From positions 80,414 to 144,413 of the forward strand of contig JAWKSZ010000012.1 of assembly GCA_041402045.1 (NCBI GenBank): 64,000 nt of DNA. Direction: 5' to 3'. This document shows positions 32,871 to 41,174 of the stretch, piece after piece. Under the pieces are notes generated by a model. The model saw only the letters and a list, made by a program, of their open reading frames with translations, was not told the DNA's origin and ran no database searches. Numbering within the stretch: position 1 is the first letter of the stretch; every line of letters begins with the position of its first letter. The translations under genes and the position numbers were made by a program. The DNA is from JAGQRJ01 sp041402045. GTDB lineage: Bacteria > Planctomycetota > J058.

Positions 32871-34646
32871 ATGACCTCACGCGCCAGCGCTCGATATCTT
32901 GCCTTCCTTGGCCTCGCCTTCCTTTCCTTCGGAGCGCTGGGCGCGGGGTGTTCGGGGGGCGGAGGCGGCGGCGGCTCGTCGTCGCCGCCTCCGTCCTCCG
33001 GCGCCCCCCCGACCTCGAGCACCCCGACCCCGTTCGGCTCTGCCGCCTGGCCGCACCTGGCCGCCGCGCGCCGGGTGGAGGTGCACCCCTTCGTGACCTC
33101 GGAGGCCTGCGCCCGCTGCCACGGCACCGACCCCGTCGCCAACCGCGACGCCGCGGGCCGCGACGTGTCGCCCTACCAGCTCTGGCAGGCGTCCATGATG
33201 GCCAACGCGGTCCGCGACCCCCTGTGGCGCGCGCAGGTCTCGGTCGAGATCGCCGCGACCCCCGCGGCGCGGGACGCGATCGAGTCCAAGTGCATTGGCT
33301 GCCACGCCCCCATGGCGCAGTTCGACGCCCAGTCCCGGGGCGAGCCGCTGACCCTGGGGCTCCTCGCCCAGGACACCGACCGCGCGCAGCTCGCGCTAGA
33401 CGGCGTGTCGTGCAGCGCCTGCCACCAGATCGAGCCCGCCGCGGACCCGGCGGCGACCTTCAACGGGGCGTTCGCCTTCAACGGCCAGCGCGAGATCTAC
33501 GGCCCCCACGCCAACCCGGCGGGGAGCCCCATGGCGGTGGCGCTGAACTACCTCCCCCGAGAGAGCGCCCACGTCAGCCGCTCGGAGCTCTGCGCGAGCT
33601 GCCACACCCTGACCACCGCCGCCCTCGACGCGCGGGGGAACCCGACGGGCGGCCAGCTCGCCGAGCAGTCGCCGTTCCTGGAGTGGCAGAACTCCGACTT
33701 CAACGACCAGGTCGCGCAGCCGAGCGCCCTCGCCGCGAGCTGCCAGGCCTGTCACCTGCCGCGCACCGACCGCGACGGGCAGGCGATCCAGACCCAGATC
33801 GCCGAGTCGGGGCTGGGGACGCAGGTGCGCCAGAGCCTCGGGCGCCACGTGTTCGTGGGCGGGAACACCCTCGTCCCGCAGATCCTCCGCGACCAGGCCG
33901 CGGACCTGCGGCCCCTCGCGCCCCGGGCCGCGTTCGACGCCCTGATCGAGGAGACCCGCGACCAGCTCACCCGGCGCACGGCGCGGGTGAGCGTGGGCGC
34001 CGCGACGCGGAGCGCCGACGTGCTCGAGGTCCCGGTCACGGTGGAGAACCTCTGCGGGCACAAGCTCCCGACCGGCCACCCGGTGCGCCGCGCCTGGATC
34101 CGGTTCGAGGTCACCGACCCCCGGGGCGCCACGGTGTTCGCCTCCGGGTCCTACGACGCCGAGGGGCGGATCGTGGCGGGCGGGGCCCCGCTCCCGAGCG
34201 AGGCCCTGGGCGGGCCCCACCAGCCGCACCACGCCACGATCACCACCCCCGCCCAGGTGCAGATCTACCAGTCGCTCATGCGCGACGGTGCAGGGGACCT
34301 GACGTTCCTCCTCCTGCGCGGGGAGGGCTACCTCAAGGACAACCGCCTGCTCCCCCAGGGCTGGAGCGCGGCGGGGCCCGGCGCGGCGACCACCGCCCCC
34401 CAGGGGCTCGGCGCCGACGCGGACTTCGTGGGGGGCAGCGACACGGTGCGCTACCGCTTCCGCGCGCCGCTGGCGGCGGGCCCCTACACGGTGCGCGCGA
34501 CCCTGGTCTACCAGGCCCTCAGCGCGCGCTACGCGGCCGAGCTGTTCGCGTATAGGACCCCCGAAGTCGAGGCGTTCCAAGCCTACTACGGCGCCGCCGA
34601 CCGGTCCCCCGAGCCGGTGGCCAGCGGCCAGGCGCAGGTGAACTGA
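32871..34646 (+). CDS. Five-haem c-type cytochrome lipoprotein
   Basis: A 591-residue exported multihaem protein. The signal peptide ends LGAGC (lipid-modified C27), followed by a Gly/Ser/Pro linker. Five CxxCH haem sites start at residues 80 (CARCH), 141 (CIGCH), 181 (CSACH), 241 (CASCH) and 291 (CQACH), resembling cytochrome c-554-type packing. The C-terminal half has no haem and contains VTVENLCGHKLPTGHPVRRA, a block often found in planctomycete and deltaproteobacterial multihaem proteins. Probably an outer-facing electron carrier or reductase. ATG 32871 is used. It stands alone; the NO locus nearby makes a role in nitrogen-oxide electron transfer conceivable. Confidence 0.9.
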   Translation: MTSRASARYLAFLGLAFLSFGALGAGCSGGGGGGGSSSPPPSSGAPPTSSTPTPFGSAAWPHLAAARRVEVHPFVTSEACARCHGTDPVANRDAAGRDVSPYQLWQASMMANAVRDPLWRAQVSVEIAATPAARDAIESKCIGCHAPMAQFDAQSRGEPLTLGLLAQDTDRAQLALDGVSCSACHQIEPAADPAATFNGAFAFNGQREIYGPHANPAGSPMAVALNYLPRESAHVSRSELCASCHTLTTAALDARGNPTGGQLAEQSPFLEWQNSDFNDQVAQPSALAASCQACHLPRTDRDGQAIQTQIAESGLGTQVRQSLGRHVFVGGNTLVPQILRDQAADLRPLAPRAAFDALIEETRDQLTRRTARVSVGAATRSADVLEVPVTVENLCGHKLPTGHPVRRAWIRFEVTDPRGATVFASGSYDAEGRIVAGGAPLPSEALGGPHQPHHATITTPAQVQIYQSLMRDGAGDLTFLLLRGEGYLKDNRLLPQGWSAAGPGAATTAPQGLGADADFVGGSDTVRYRFRAPLAAGPYTVRATLVYQALSARYAAELFAYRTPEVEAFQAYYGAADRSPEPVASGQAQVN

Positions 34647-34685
34647 GGGCCGAGCCAGGGCGCTGGCCCGGCCGATCCGGGCGGC

Positions 34686-34691
34686 TACACT
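34686..34691 (+). promoter_or_regulatory. TACACT -10 element of the ECF sigma-kinase pair
   Basis: GGCTACACT ends 17 nt before the GTG at 34709, leaving room for the ribosome site GTGGAGGAG in a ~10-nt leader. Confidence 0.45.
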
Positions 34692-34708
34692 GGGAGTGGA
34701 GGAGCGCC

Positions 34709-35482
34709 GTGCACACGCTCTACACCCGCACCGGAGGCAGCCGCGAGGGCTCGGGGTTCCCCCGCACGCGCTGGTCCCTGGTCGCGCGGGTGGTGCAGCC
34801 CGACAGCCGCGCCGGGTCGCGCACCCGCGACGACGCGCTGACCGAGCTCGTCTCCAGCTACTGGCGCCCGGTCTACCGCACCCTGCGCGTGCGCTACCGC
34901 CGCCAGCGCGAGGAGGCCGAGGACCTGACCCAGGCCTACTTCCTGAGCCTGATCGAGGACCGGACCCTGGAGCGCTTCGTGGCCGACCCCGCGGCCGGGC
35001 GCTTCCGCAGCCTGCTGCGCGCGCTGCTCGAGACCTTCGTGCGCGACGCCGACCGCTACGCGCGCCGGCAGAAGCGCGGCGGCGACCGGGTGCACGTGCC
35101 CCTCGACCCGAGCACGATCGAGGCGCTGGAGGCGCGGATCGCGCGGGAGCCCGAGGAGGACCCCTTCGACCGCGAGTGGCGCAGCCTGGTGATCGACCAG
35201 GCCCTGGCGGACCTCGCCAACGAGGCGCGCAGCCCCCTGGCCCAGCGCCGGGTGCAGGTGTTCCTGGCCTACGAGGTCGAGCCCAAGGGCGAGGAGCGCC
35301 CGACCTACGCCGAGCTCGCCCGGCGGCTGGGGGCCCAGCCCCACGACGTGAAGAACGACCTGGTCGCCAGCCGGCGGCGCTTCGCGGAGCTGATCCTCGA
35401 TCGGATCCGCGAGGAGACCCGCGACGAGGCCGAGGCCCGCGAGGAGCTGCGCAGCCTGTTCGGCCGGGCCCCGGGCGCGTGA
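34709..35482 (+). CDS. ECF-type RNA polymerase sigma factor, planctomycete group
   Basis: A 257-residue group IV sigma factor. The N-terminal FPRTRWSLVARVVQ motif is the hallmark of a large planctomycete ECF group. Region 2 spans ELVSSYWRPVYRTLRVRYRR and EEAEDLTQAYFLSLIED; region 4 near the C-terminus contains AELARRLGAQPHDVKNDLVA, the helix-turn-helix reading the -35 box. No membrane anti-sigma gene is adjacent. Instead a Ser/Thr kinase gene overlaps by four bases, suggesting control by phosphorylation, as known for other sigma/kinase pairs. GTG 34709 has GTGGAGGAG upstream. Confidence 0.93.
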   Translation: MHTLYTRTGGSREGSGFPRTRWSLVARVVQPDSRAGSRTRDDALTELVSSYWRPVYRTLRVRYRRQREEAEDLTQAYFLSLIEDRTLERFVADPAAGRFRSLLRALLETFVRDADRYARRQKRGGDRVHVPLDPSTIEALEARIAREPEEDPFDREWRSLVIDQALADLANEARSPLAQRRVQVFLAYEVEPKGEERPTYAELARRLGAQPHDVKNDLVASRRRFAELILDRIREETRDEAEAREELRSLFGRAPGA

Positions 35483-36372
35483 TCGAGCCCGAGGCCTACC
35501 GGCGGCTGGCGGAGCTGGCCTGGGTCCACGCCCCGCCGGCGGAGGAGCCCGGGGACGAGGACAAGGTCGGGCGCTACACCCTCGTCGAGCGCCTGGGCGC
35601 GGGGGCCGCGGGGGTGGTGTTCCACGCCGTGGACCCCGAGGGCCACGCGGTCGCGATCAAGGTGCTGAGGCGCCGGCGCGGCTCGCGCTACCTGCGCGAG
35701 GTCGAGCTGCTCGAGCGTACGGCCCAGCGCCCAGGGGTGGTCGCGCTCCTCGACGCGGGGCGCTCGAGCCGCGGGCCCTACCTCGTGCTCGAGCTGGCCG
35801 AGGGCGGGAGCCTGCGCAGCGTGCTCACCCGGCGCGGGGTCCTGCCCTGGCGCGAGGCGGCGGAGCTCGTGGCCCAGGTCGCCGAGAGCCTGGGCGAGCT
35901 GCACCAGGACGGGATCATTCACCGCGACCTCAAGCCCGAGAACATTCTGCTCCAGGGCGACGGGCGCCCGCTGCTCTCGGACTTCGGCCTGGCGAAGGAC
36001 CTGGGGGACGAGGACGGCGAGCTGACCGCGGCCGGCTTCGCGCTGGGGACCGTGGGCTACATGGCGCCGGAGCTCCTCGACGGGCGCCGCGACCAGCTCG
36101 GGCCCTGGACCGACGTGTTCGCCCTCGGCGCCGTGCTCTACGAGCTGGCGTCGGGGCGCCCGCCGTTCCAGGGCAAGACGCTGAACGAGGCCGCGCGCTC
36201 GATCAAGGCGGGGCAGGTCAAGAGCCTGGGCGTCGACCCGGCGCTCGACGCGCTGGTGCGCACGTGCTTAGCTACCGACCCCGCGGCGCGGTTCCCCTCG
36301 GCCCGCGAGCTGGCCCGCGCGCTGCGCGCGCTGCTCGCGCCGCCGCCGGAGCCCGCGGACGAGTCGGAGTGA
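35479..36372 (+). CDS. Cytoplasmic Ser/Thr protein kinase coupled to the ECF sigma factor
   Basis: A 297-residue kinase consisting almost only of the catalytic domain. It has a ~30-residue lead, glycine loop LGAGAAGVVFHA, ATP-binding K61, IIHRDLKPENILL with the catalytic Asp, SDFGLAKDL and GYMAPELLDG. There is no membrane helix or sensor domain, so it is probably a dedicated partner. GTG 35479 overlaps the sigma stop (GTGA), giving strict co-translation. Likely substrate: the sigma factor itself or an associated anti-sigma. Confidence in kinase identity is high, in the target moderate. Confidence 0.93.
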   Translation: MIEPEAYRRLAELAWVHAPPAEEPGDEDKVGRYTLVERLGAGAAGVVFHAVDPEGHAVAIKVLRRRRGSRYLREVELLERTAQRPGVVALLDAGRSSRGPYLVLELAEGGSLRSVLTRRGVLPWREAAELVAQVAESLGELHQDGIIHRDLKPENILLQGDGRPLLSDFGLAKDLGDEDGELTAAGFALGTVGYMAPELLDGRRDQLGPWTDVFALGAVLYELASGRPPFQGKTLNEAARSIKAGQVKSLGVDPALDALVRTCLATDPAARFPSARELARALRALLAPPPEPADESE

Positions 36373-36424
36373 GGTGGATCGAGTGAGCGCAGGGGCGACC
36401 GGTCGCAGAGGAGGCACGCGTCGC

Positions 36425-36575
36425 GAGCGTGCCGGCCGGCGGCGGGCGGGGATAAACCCCGCCCCTACCCCCGTATGCCCGAGCGGCAGAGAAGGTACGC
36501 GTCCCGAGCGTCCTGCCCTGCGGCGGGCGGGGCTGAACCCCGCCCGCGCGCGCAGGCGCGCTCCCCGTGCCCCTG
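36425..36575. repeat. Dispersed intergenic repeat, cluster 5
   Basis: Two hairpin units, CGGGCGGGGATAAACCCC-GCCCC and GGGCGGGGCTGAACCCCGCC, each preceded by a similar GAGCGT...CGGCGGGCGGG flank, about 85 bp apart. Confidence 0.6.
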
Positions 36576-36591
36576 AGAGGAGGCGAGCTCC

Positions 36592-37212
36592 GTGAACGAG
36601 CCCCAGCAACCGCCGGCCGCCCGCGCGTCGAGCTCCTGCCTGCGCTGCGGGCTGGTGCTCGGGCTCCTGACCGGGGTGTGCCTGGGGAGCGCCTTGTTCC
36701 TGCGCTCGCGCTCGGAGAGCCCCGACTACGTGCGCGGGGTGCTGCAGGAGCTTTTGCCCGCCACGATCCCGCCGGGCTACAAGCCAGCGCGCGCGCTGCC
36801 GCTCCCGATCCGCGACCAGCAGTTCGTGACGATCGTGCCCCAGGACGTGGAGGTCTCGACCTCGGGCCCCGGCGACCTGCGCTTCGTGATCAACATAAAC
36901 GCGATCCCGCGGGGCCTCGAGCCCGGCGAGTTCATGGACAAGCTCGAGGGCTGGCTGGCCGCCGACCAGGCGCGCAAGCTCGAGATCCAGGCCAAGCAGG
37001 CGATCACGTTCCAGGTGCGGGGCGAGGCGGTCGAGGGCCGGGACCTGCAGGGGGTGCTGGGCACGACCGGGGCGCCGCTGCGCCTGATCTGGGTGCCCCT
37101 GCTCCAGGACCCGCGAGACCCGGAGCAGGGCTGGGTGCTCGTGGCGAGCATGGGCACCCCCGAGGCCTTCGACGAGGCCGCGGTGCGCGCGTTCCTCGAG
37201 AGCGTGGAGTAG
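36592..37212 (+). CDS. Membrane-anchored uncharacterised protein
   Basis: A 206-residue protein with one N-terminal membrane helix (CGLVLGLLTGVCLGSALFLR, about residues 19-38) and a ~165-residue extracytoplasmic domain, mixed alpha/beta (FVTIVPQDVEVSTSG, LRFVININAIPRGLEPGEF, LRLIWVPLLQDPRDPEQGWV). Function unknown. GTG 36592 follows GAGAGGAGGCGAG. It lies between the sigma-kinase pair and the transhydrogenase operon, separated from the former by repeats and from the latter by a promoter. Confidence 0.8.
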   Translation: MNEPQQPPAARASSSCLRCGLVLGLLTGVCLGSALFLRSRSESPDYVRGVLQELLPATIPPGYKPARALPLPIRDQQFVTIVPQDVEVSTSGPGDLRFVININAIPRGLEPGEFMDKLEGWLAADQARKLEIQAKQAITFQVRGEAVEGRDLQGVLGTTGAPLRLIWVPLLQDPRDPEQGWVLVASMGTPEAFDEAAVRAFLESVE

Positions 37213-37245
37213 CGCCCCGTCCCACGACAGGGCAGCCCCTCGCGG

Positions 37246-37273
37246 TTCAAGCCCCCGGGGGCGGTGGTATACT
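37246..37273 (+). promoter_or_regulatory. Promoter of the pnt operon
   Basis: TTCAAG (37246-37251), a 16-bp GC-rich spacer and TATACT (37268-37273). ATG 37300 lies 26 nt beyond the -10 box with GGGAGCAG as a ribosome site. Confidence 0.5.
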
Positions 37274-37299
37274 CCCGCCCCACCAGCGGGAGCAGCTCC

Positions 37300-38472
37300 A
37301 TGACCACCGTGTTCGTCCCCAAAGAGGTCCACGACGGCGAGACCCGGGTCGCCGCGACCCCCGAGACCGTCAAGCGCATGATCAAGCGCGGGATCAAGGT
37401 CACCGTGGAGAAGGGCGCCGGGATCGCGAGCGATATCCCGGACGCCGAGTTCCAGGAGGCCGGGGCGACCCTGGTCGACGGCAACGCCGAGGCCTGGAGC
37501 GCTGCGGACCTCGTGATCAAGGTCCTGCCCCCCGAGGCGCACCCGACCCTCGGCAAGCACGAGGTCGAGCTCTTGCGCGAGGGCGCGTTCCTGATCTCGT
37601 TCGTGTGGTCGGTGACCGACCCCGAGCTGGCGCAGAAGCTGCAGACCCAGGGCGTGAGCGCGATCGCCATGGAGGCCGTGCCCCGGATCTCGCGCGCGCA
37701 GAAGATGGACGCGCTCAGCTCGCAGGCGAACCTCGCCGGCTACAAGGCGGTGCTCCTCGGCGCCAACGCCATGGGCAAGATCATGCCGATGATGGTCACC
37801 GCGGCGGGCACGCTGAAGCCGGCCAAGGCCGTGATCATGGGCGCCGGCGTGGCCGGGCTGCAGGCGATCGCGACCGCCAAGCGCCTGGGCGCGGTGGTGT
37901 GGGCGACCGACATTCGCCCCGCGGTCAAGGAGCAGGTCGAGAGCCTCGGCGGCAAGTTCATTGACGTCCCGGGGGTCGGCGGCGAGGACGCCGGCGGCTA
38001 CGCCAAGGCCCTCACGCCGGAGCAGCTCAAGGAGCAGCAGCGCCTGGTGCGCGAGCACCTGGTCGACAGCGACCTGGTGGTCACGACCGCGCTGGTCCCC
38101 GGCAAGAAGGCGCCGACCCTGATCCCGGCGGACGTGGTCAAGGACATGAAGCCCGGCGCGGTGATCGTGGACCTGGCCGTGGGCCAGGGCGGCAACTGCG
38201 AGCTCTCGGAGCCCGGCACGACCGTCGAGGTCAACGGGGTCAAGATCCTGGGCGAGGTCAACATGCCCGGGCTGCTCGCCGCCGACGCCAGCGCGGTCTA
38301 CGCGCGCAACGTGCTCGCGCTGATCACCGACATGACCGACAAGGAGTCGGGGGAGATCAAGCTCAACCTCGAGGACGAGGTCTTCGACAAGGCGCTGATC
38401 ACCCACGAGAAGGCCGTGCGCCACGAGCCGACGAAGGAGGCGATCGAGAAGCTCGCCTCTTCGGCGAGCTAG
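37300..38472 (+). CDS. pntAA: NAD(P) transhydrogenase alpha subunit, NAD-binding part
   Basis: 390 residues. This is the soluble dI domain of the proton-translocating transhydrogenase, which transfers hydride from NADH to NADP+. It belongs to the alanine dehydrogenase/PntA family: N-terminal KEVHDGETRVAATPETVKRM, the RxxRxQKMDALSSQANLAGYKA loop, the Rossmann glycines VIMGAGVAGLQAIATAKRLG and the late GEVNMPGLLAADAS. The membrane part is encoded separately downstream, the split arrangement seen in Rhodospirillum and planctomycetes. ATG 37300 gives the usual N-terminus; the upstream extension is not family-like. Confidence 0.96.
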   Translation: MTTVFVPKEVHDGETRVAATPETVKRMIKRGIKVTVEKGAGIASDIPDAEFQEAGATLVDGNAEAWSAADLVIKVLPPEAHPTLGKHEVELLREGAFLISFVWSVTDPELAQKLQTQGVSAIAMEAVPRISRAQKMDALSSQANLAGYKAVLLGANAMGKIMPMMVTAAGTLKPAKAVIMGAGVAGLQAIATAKRLGAVVWATDIRPAVKEQVESLGGKFIDVPGVGGEDAGGYAKALTPEQLKEQQRLVREHLVDSDLVVTTALVPGKKAPTLIPADVVKDMKPGAVIVDLAVGQGGNCELSEPGTTVEVNGVKILGEVNMPGLLAADASAVYARNVLALITDMTDKESGEIKLNLEDEVFDKALITHEKAVRHEPTKEAIEKLASSAS

Positions 38473-38513
38473 CGCGCGTCCCCCCTAGAACCCACCACCG
38501 AGACGAGCAGACG

Positions 38514-38795
38514 ATGATCTTCTTGCTGTTAACCGTCTTCGCGCTGGCGATCTTCCTCGGCTTCGAGCTGATCACGAAGGTCCCGCCGACGCTCCACACC
38601 CCGCTGATGTCGGGCGCGAACGCGATCTCGGGGATCACGATCGTGGGCGCGATCACCTGCGCCTACGCCGACGTGTCGCCGGTGGCCGCGAACGCCCTCG
38701 GCGCCGCGGCGGTGTTCTTCGCCATGGTCAACGTCGTCGGCGGCTTCATGGTCACCGACCGCATGCTCGGCATGTTCAAGAAGAAGAAGGCCTAG
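38514..38795 (+). CDS. pntAB: NAD(P) transhydrogenase alpha subunit, membrane part
   Basis: 93 residues with three membrane helices. The block HTPLMSGANAISGITIVGAI is the conserved transhydrogenase dIIa helix pair, and GGFMVTDRMLGMFKKKK the usual end. It assembles with PntAA and PntB into the proton channel. It starts 41 bp after pntAA and ends 3 bp before pntB. Confidence 0.96.
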   Translation: MIFLLLTVFALAIFLGFELITKVPPTLHTPLMSGANAISGITIVGAITCAYADVSPVAANALGAAAVFFAMVNVVGGFMVTDRMLGMFKKKKA

Positions 38796-38798
38796 GCC

Positions 38799-40394
38799 AT
38801 GAGCCGCGAACACCTGATCGATATCGCGTTCCTCGTCGCGATCGTCCTGTTCATTTTCGGGATCAAGCGCCTGGGCAAGGTCAAGACCGCGCGCAGCGGC
38901 AACACCTTCGCCTGGCTGGCCATGCTCGTCGCGATCCTCGCGGCGCTGGCCAGCGCCGAGAGCTTCGTCGTCAACTGGGCCTGGATCGCGGCCGCCGGTG
39001 TGGCGGGCGCGGTCGTGGGCGCGATCGCCGCGCGCATGGTCGCCATGACCGAGATGCCCGAAATGGTCGCGCTGTTCAACGGCTCGGGCGGGATCGCCTC
39101 GCTGCTCGTGGCCCTGGCCGCGCTCTGGGGCTGGAACGGCTCGGGGCTGGCCCACGACCAGGCCAAGCTCAACGACGCGATCCTCCAGCCGCAGCACATG
39201 GCGCTCGTGCTCCACGAGTTCTCGGAGGACGCGCGCAACTCCGAGACCCTGGGGACCCCCGAGGAGATCGACGCCGCGATCGCGCTGGCGACCAAGGAGG
39301 AGCCCGAGATCAAGGACTCCAAGGGCCCCTCGACCAGCCTCGGCCTGGTGCTCTCGATCCTGATCGGCGGGATCACGCTCTCGGGCAGCTTCGTGGCCTA
39401 CGGCAAGCTCAGCGGGAAGATGAACGGGAACGCGATCGTGTTCCCGGGACAGCACGCGATCAACGCCCTGCTGCTCTTGCTCTCGTTCGCGATCTGCGGG
39501 TGGATGGCCTTCGGCGCGACCGCGACCGCGGTGGGCCCGCTCTCCTACCTGGAGTGGCTGGCGATCGCGCTCACGGTGCTCTCGCTGGTCCTGGGCGTGA
39601 CGCTGGTGATCCCGATCGGCGGCGCGGACATGCCCGTCGTGATCTCGCTCCTGAACTCCTACTCGGGGCTCGCGGCGAGCATGACCGGCTTCGTGCTGCA
39701 GAACACGCTGCTGATCGTGTCCGGCGCCATGGTCGGCGCGGCGGGCCTGATCCTGACCGCGATCATGTGCAAGGCCATGAACCGCTCGCTGTTGAGCGTG
39801 CTCATGGGCGGCTTCGGCGCGACGTCCTCCGAGGCGGCCGCCGGCGACGCCCGCGACTACAAGAACATCAAGAAGACCACCGCCGACGAGCTGGCCATGA
39901 TGCTCGACGGCGTGACCAGCGTGGTGTTCGTGCCCGGCTACGGCCTGGCGGTGGCGCAGGCCCAGCACGTGACCCGCGAGCTCTCGGACTTCCTCGCCAG
40001 CCGCGACGTGGAGGTGACCTACGCGATCCACCCCGTCGCCGGGCGCATGCCCGGGCACATGAACGTGCTCCTGGCCGAGGCCAACGTGCCCTACGAGCAG
40101 CTCGTGGAGATGGACCAGATCAACCCCAAGTTCAAGACCACGGACCTCTCGATCATTCTGGGGGCCAACGACGTGGTGAACCCGGCGGCCCTCGACGAGC
40201 CCGACTCGCCGCTGGCCGGCATGCCGATCCTGAACGTGCACGAGTCGGCGAACGTGGTCGTGATCAAGCGCTCGCTCTCGCCCGGCTACGCCGGCGTGAA
40301 GAACAAGCTCTTCGAGCGGGACAACACGCTCATGCTGTTCGGCGACGCCAAGGACGCCCTCCAGGAGTGCCTGGAGGAGCTGAAGAACGCGTAA
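38799..40394 (+). CDS. pntB: NAD(P) transhydrogenase beta subunit
   Basis: 531 residues. The first ~300 form the membrane dIIb domain (EMPEMVALFNGSGGIASLLV, IVFPGQHAINALLLLL, IGGADMPVVISLLNSYSGLA). The last ~180 are the NADP(H)-binding dIII domain, with VVFVPGYGLAVAQAQH, VTYAIHPVAGRMPGHMNVLL, ANDVVNPAA and KRSLSPGYAG. Complete and typical in length apart from a charged insert near residues 130-190. The enzyme uses the proton gradient to make NADPH. ATG 38799 is three bases after pntAB. Confidence 0.97.
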   Translation: MSREHLIDIAFLVAIVLFIFGIKRLGKVKTARSGNTFAWLAMLVAILAALASAESFVVNWAWIAAAGVAGAVVGAIAARMVAMTEMPEMVALFNGSGGIASLLVALAALWGWNGSGLAHDQAKLNDAILQPQHMALVLHEFSEDARNSETLGTPEEIDAAIALATKEEPEIKDSKGPSTSLGLVLSILIGGITLSGSFVAYGKLSGKMNGNAIVFPGQHAINALLLLLSFAICGWMAFGATATAVGPLSYLEWLAIALTVLSLVLGVTLVIPIGGADMPVVISLLNSYSGLAASMTGFVLQNTLLIVSGAMVGAAGLILTAIMCKAMNRSLLSVLMGGFGATSSEAAAGDARDYKNIKKTTADELAMMLDGVTSVVFVPGYGLAVAQAQHVTRELSDFLASRDVEVTYAIHPVAGRMPGHMNVLLAEANVPYEQLVEMDQINPKFKTTDLSIILGANDVVNPAALDEPDSPLAGMPILNVHESANVVVIKRSLSPGYAGVKNKLFERDNTLMLFGDAKDALQECLEELKNA

Positions 40395-40429
40395 GGGCCC
40401 GGCTGGCGAGCGACGCGCCTGGTCAGTGC

Positions 40430-40645
40430 GGAGCTCTTCTGCAGAGACGGCGTCCACACACGGTGTAGGGGCGGGGCTTGTCCCCGCCCGGTATGTGCGT
40501 CCCTCCACCCTTCGTAGTGCGAGGGCATACCCGCGGCGCCACGGAGCGTTACCTCGCCCTGCTCAGAGCTCCGCCGCCACGAAGGCGCAAGGGACGCACA
40601 TACCCGGGCGGGGACAAGCCCCGCCCCTACCCCATACAGAGCGCA
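40430..40645. repeat. Dispersed intergenic repeat, cluster 6
   Basis: Starts with CAGTGCGGAGCTCTTCTGCA, then GTAGGGGCGGGGCTTGTCC, GTGCGTCCCTCCACCC and, after ~80 bp, the inverted ACACATACCCGGGCGGGGAC with AAGCCCCGCCCCTACC. Same order and orientation as clusters 4 and 7. The tail CGTGCCGAACACGATT at ~40680 is the complement of a block in cluster 7. Confidence 0.7.
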
Positions 40646-40811
40646 CCCAGCGAGGCGACCCTCACGCCCAGAACTCCGTGCCGAACACGATTGGGCGAAG
40701 CCCCTCGGGCTCGCCCCCCAGGGGCTCGCTTCCGCGGGTCTGCCTGAGTCCGGCTGGAGCCGGCCTCACGGCATGAACACGCGCTCTCCGTGAGCGCCTG
40801 AAGCGAGCGAT

Positions 40812-41174
40812 ATGGCACCTTCCTTTCACGTCTCCGTCCTCTCGTATCGACTCGTCGAGGAGATCGAGGGGGGCTGGACCGAGGCGGACTTCGTCCGGCT
40901 CCTGGAGGCCCAGGACTACGGGGACACGAGCGGCATGTCGCCGGAGGAGCTCCGCGAGATCTGCGTGCGCTCGCTGCAAGACCTGCCCCTCGACGAGGCC
41001 GCGGCCTTGCTCATGCGCCACAAGCTCGAGGGGGCGCTGCGCAGCGGCCAGGTGGAGAACCTCTCCCACGAGGTGGCGGACGAGCGGCACTGGGAGCACT
41101 GGCTCGGCGCGCTCGAGGACGGCGACGACGCCTACGACGCCGCCGCGCGTCCCGACGAGCGCGCGTCTGGCTAG
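40812..41174 (+). CDS. Uncharacterised acidic 120-residue protein
   Basis: Not recognised. MAPSFHVSVLSYRLVEEIEG at the start, helical throughout (SPEELREICVRSLQDLPLDE, AAALLMRHKLEGALRSGQVE), with a tryptophan/histidine patch ERHWEHWLGALEDGDD and an Asp/Ala-rich tail. Cytoplasmic. Good codon use supports a real gene; the ribosome site is weak. Its last four bases overlap the convergent gene at 41171. Confidence 0.65.
   Translation: MAPSFHVSVLSYRLVEEIEGGWTEADFVRLLEAQDYGDTSGMSPEELREICVRSLQDLPLDEAAALLMRHKLEGALRSGQVENLSHEVADERHWEHWLGALEDGDDAYDAAARPDERASG

Noticed and set aside
37264..37299. Upstream extension of pntAA
   Set aside because: The 12 extra codons contain the -10 box; ATG 37300 fits the family N-terminus and ribosome site.
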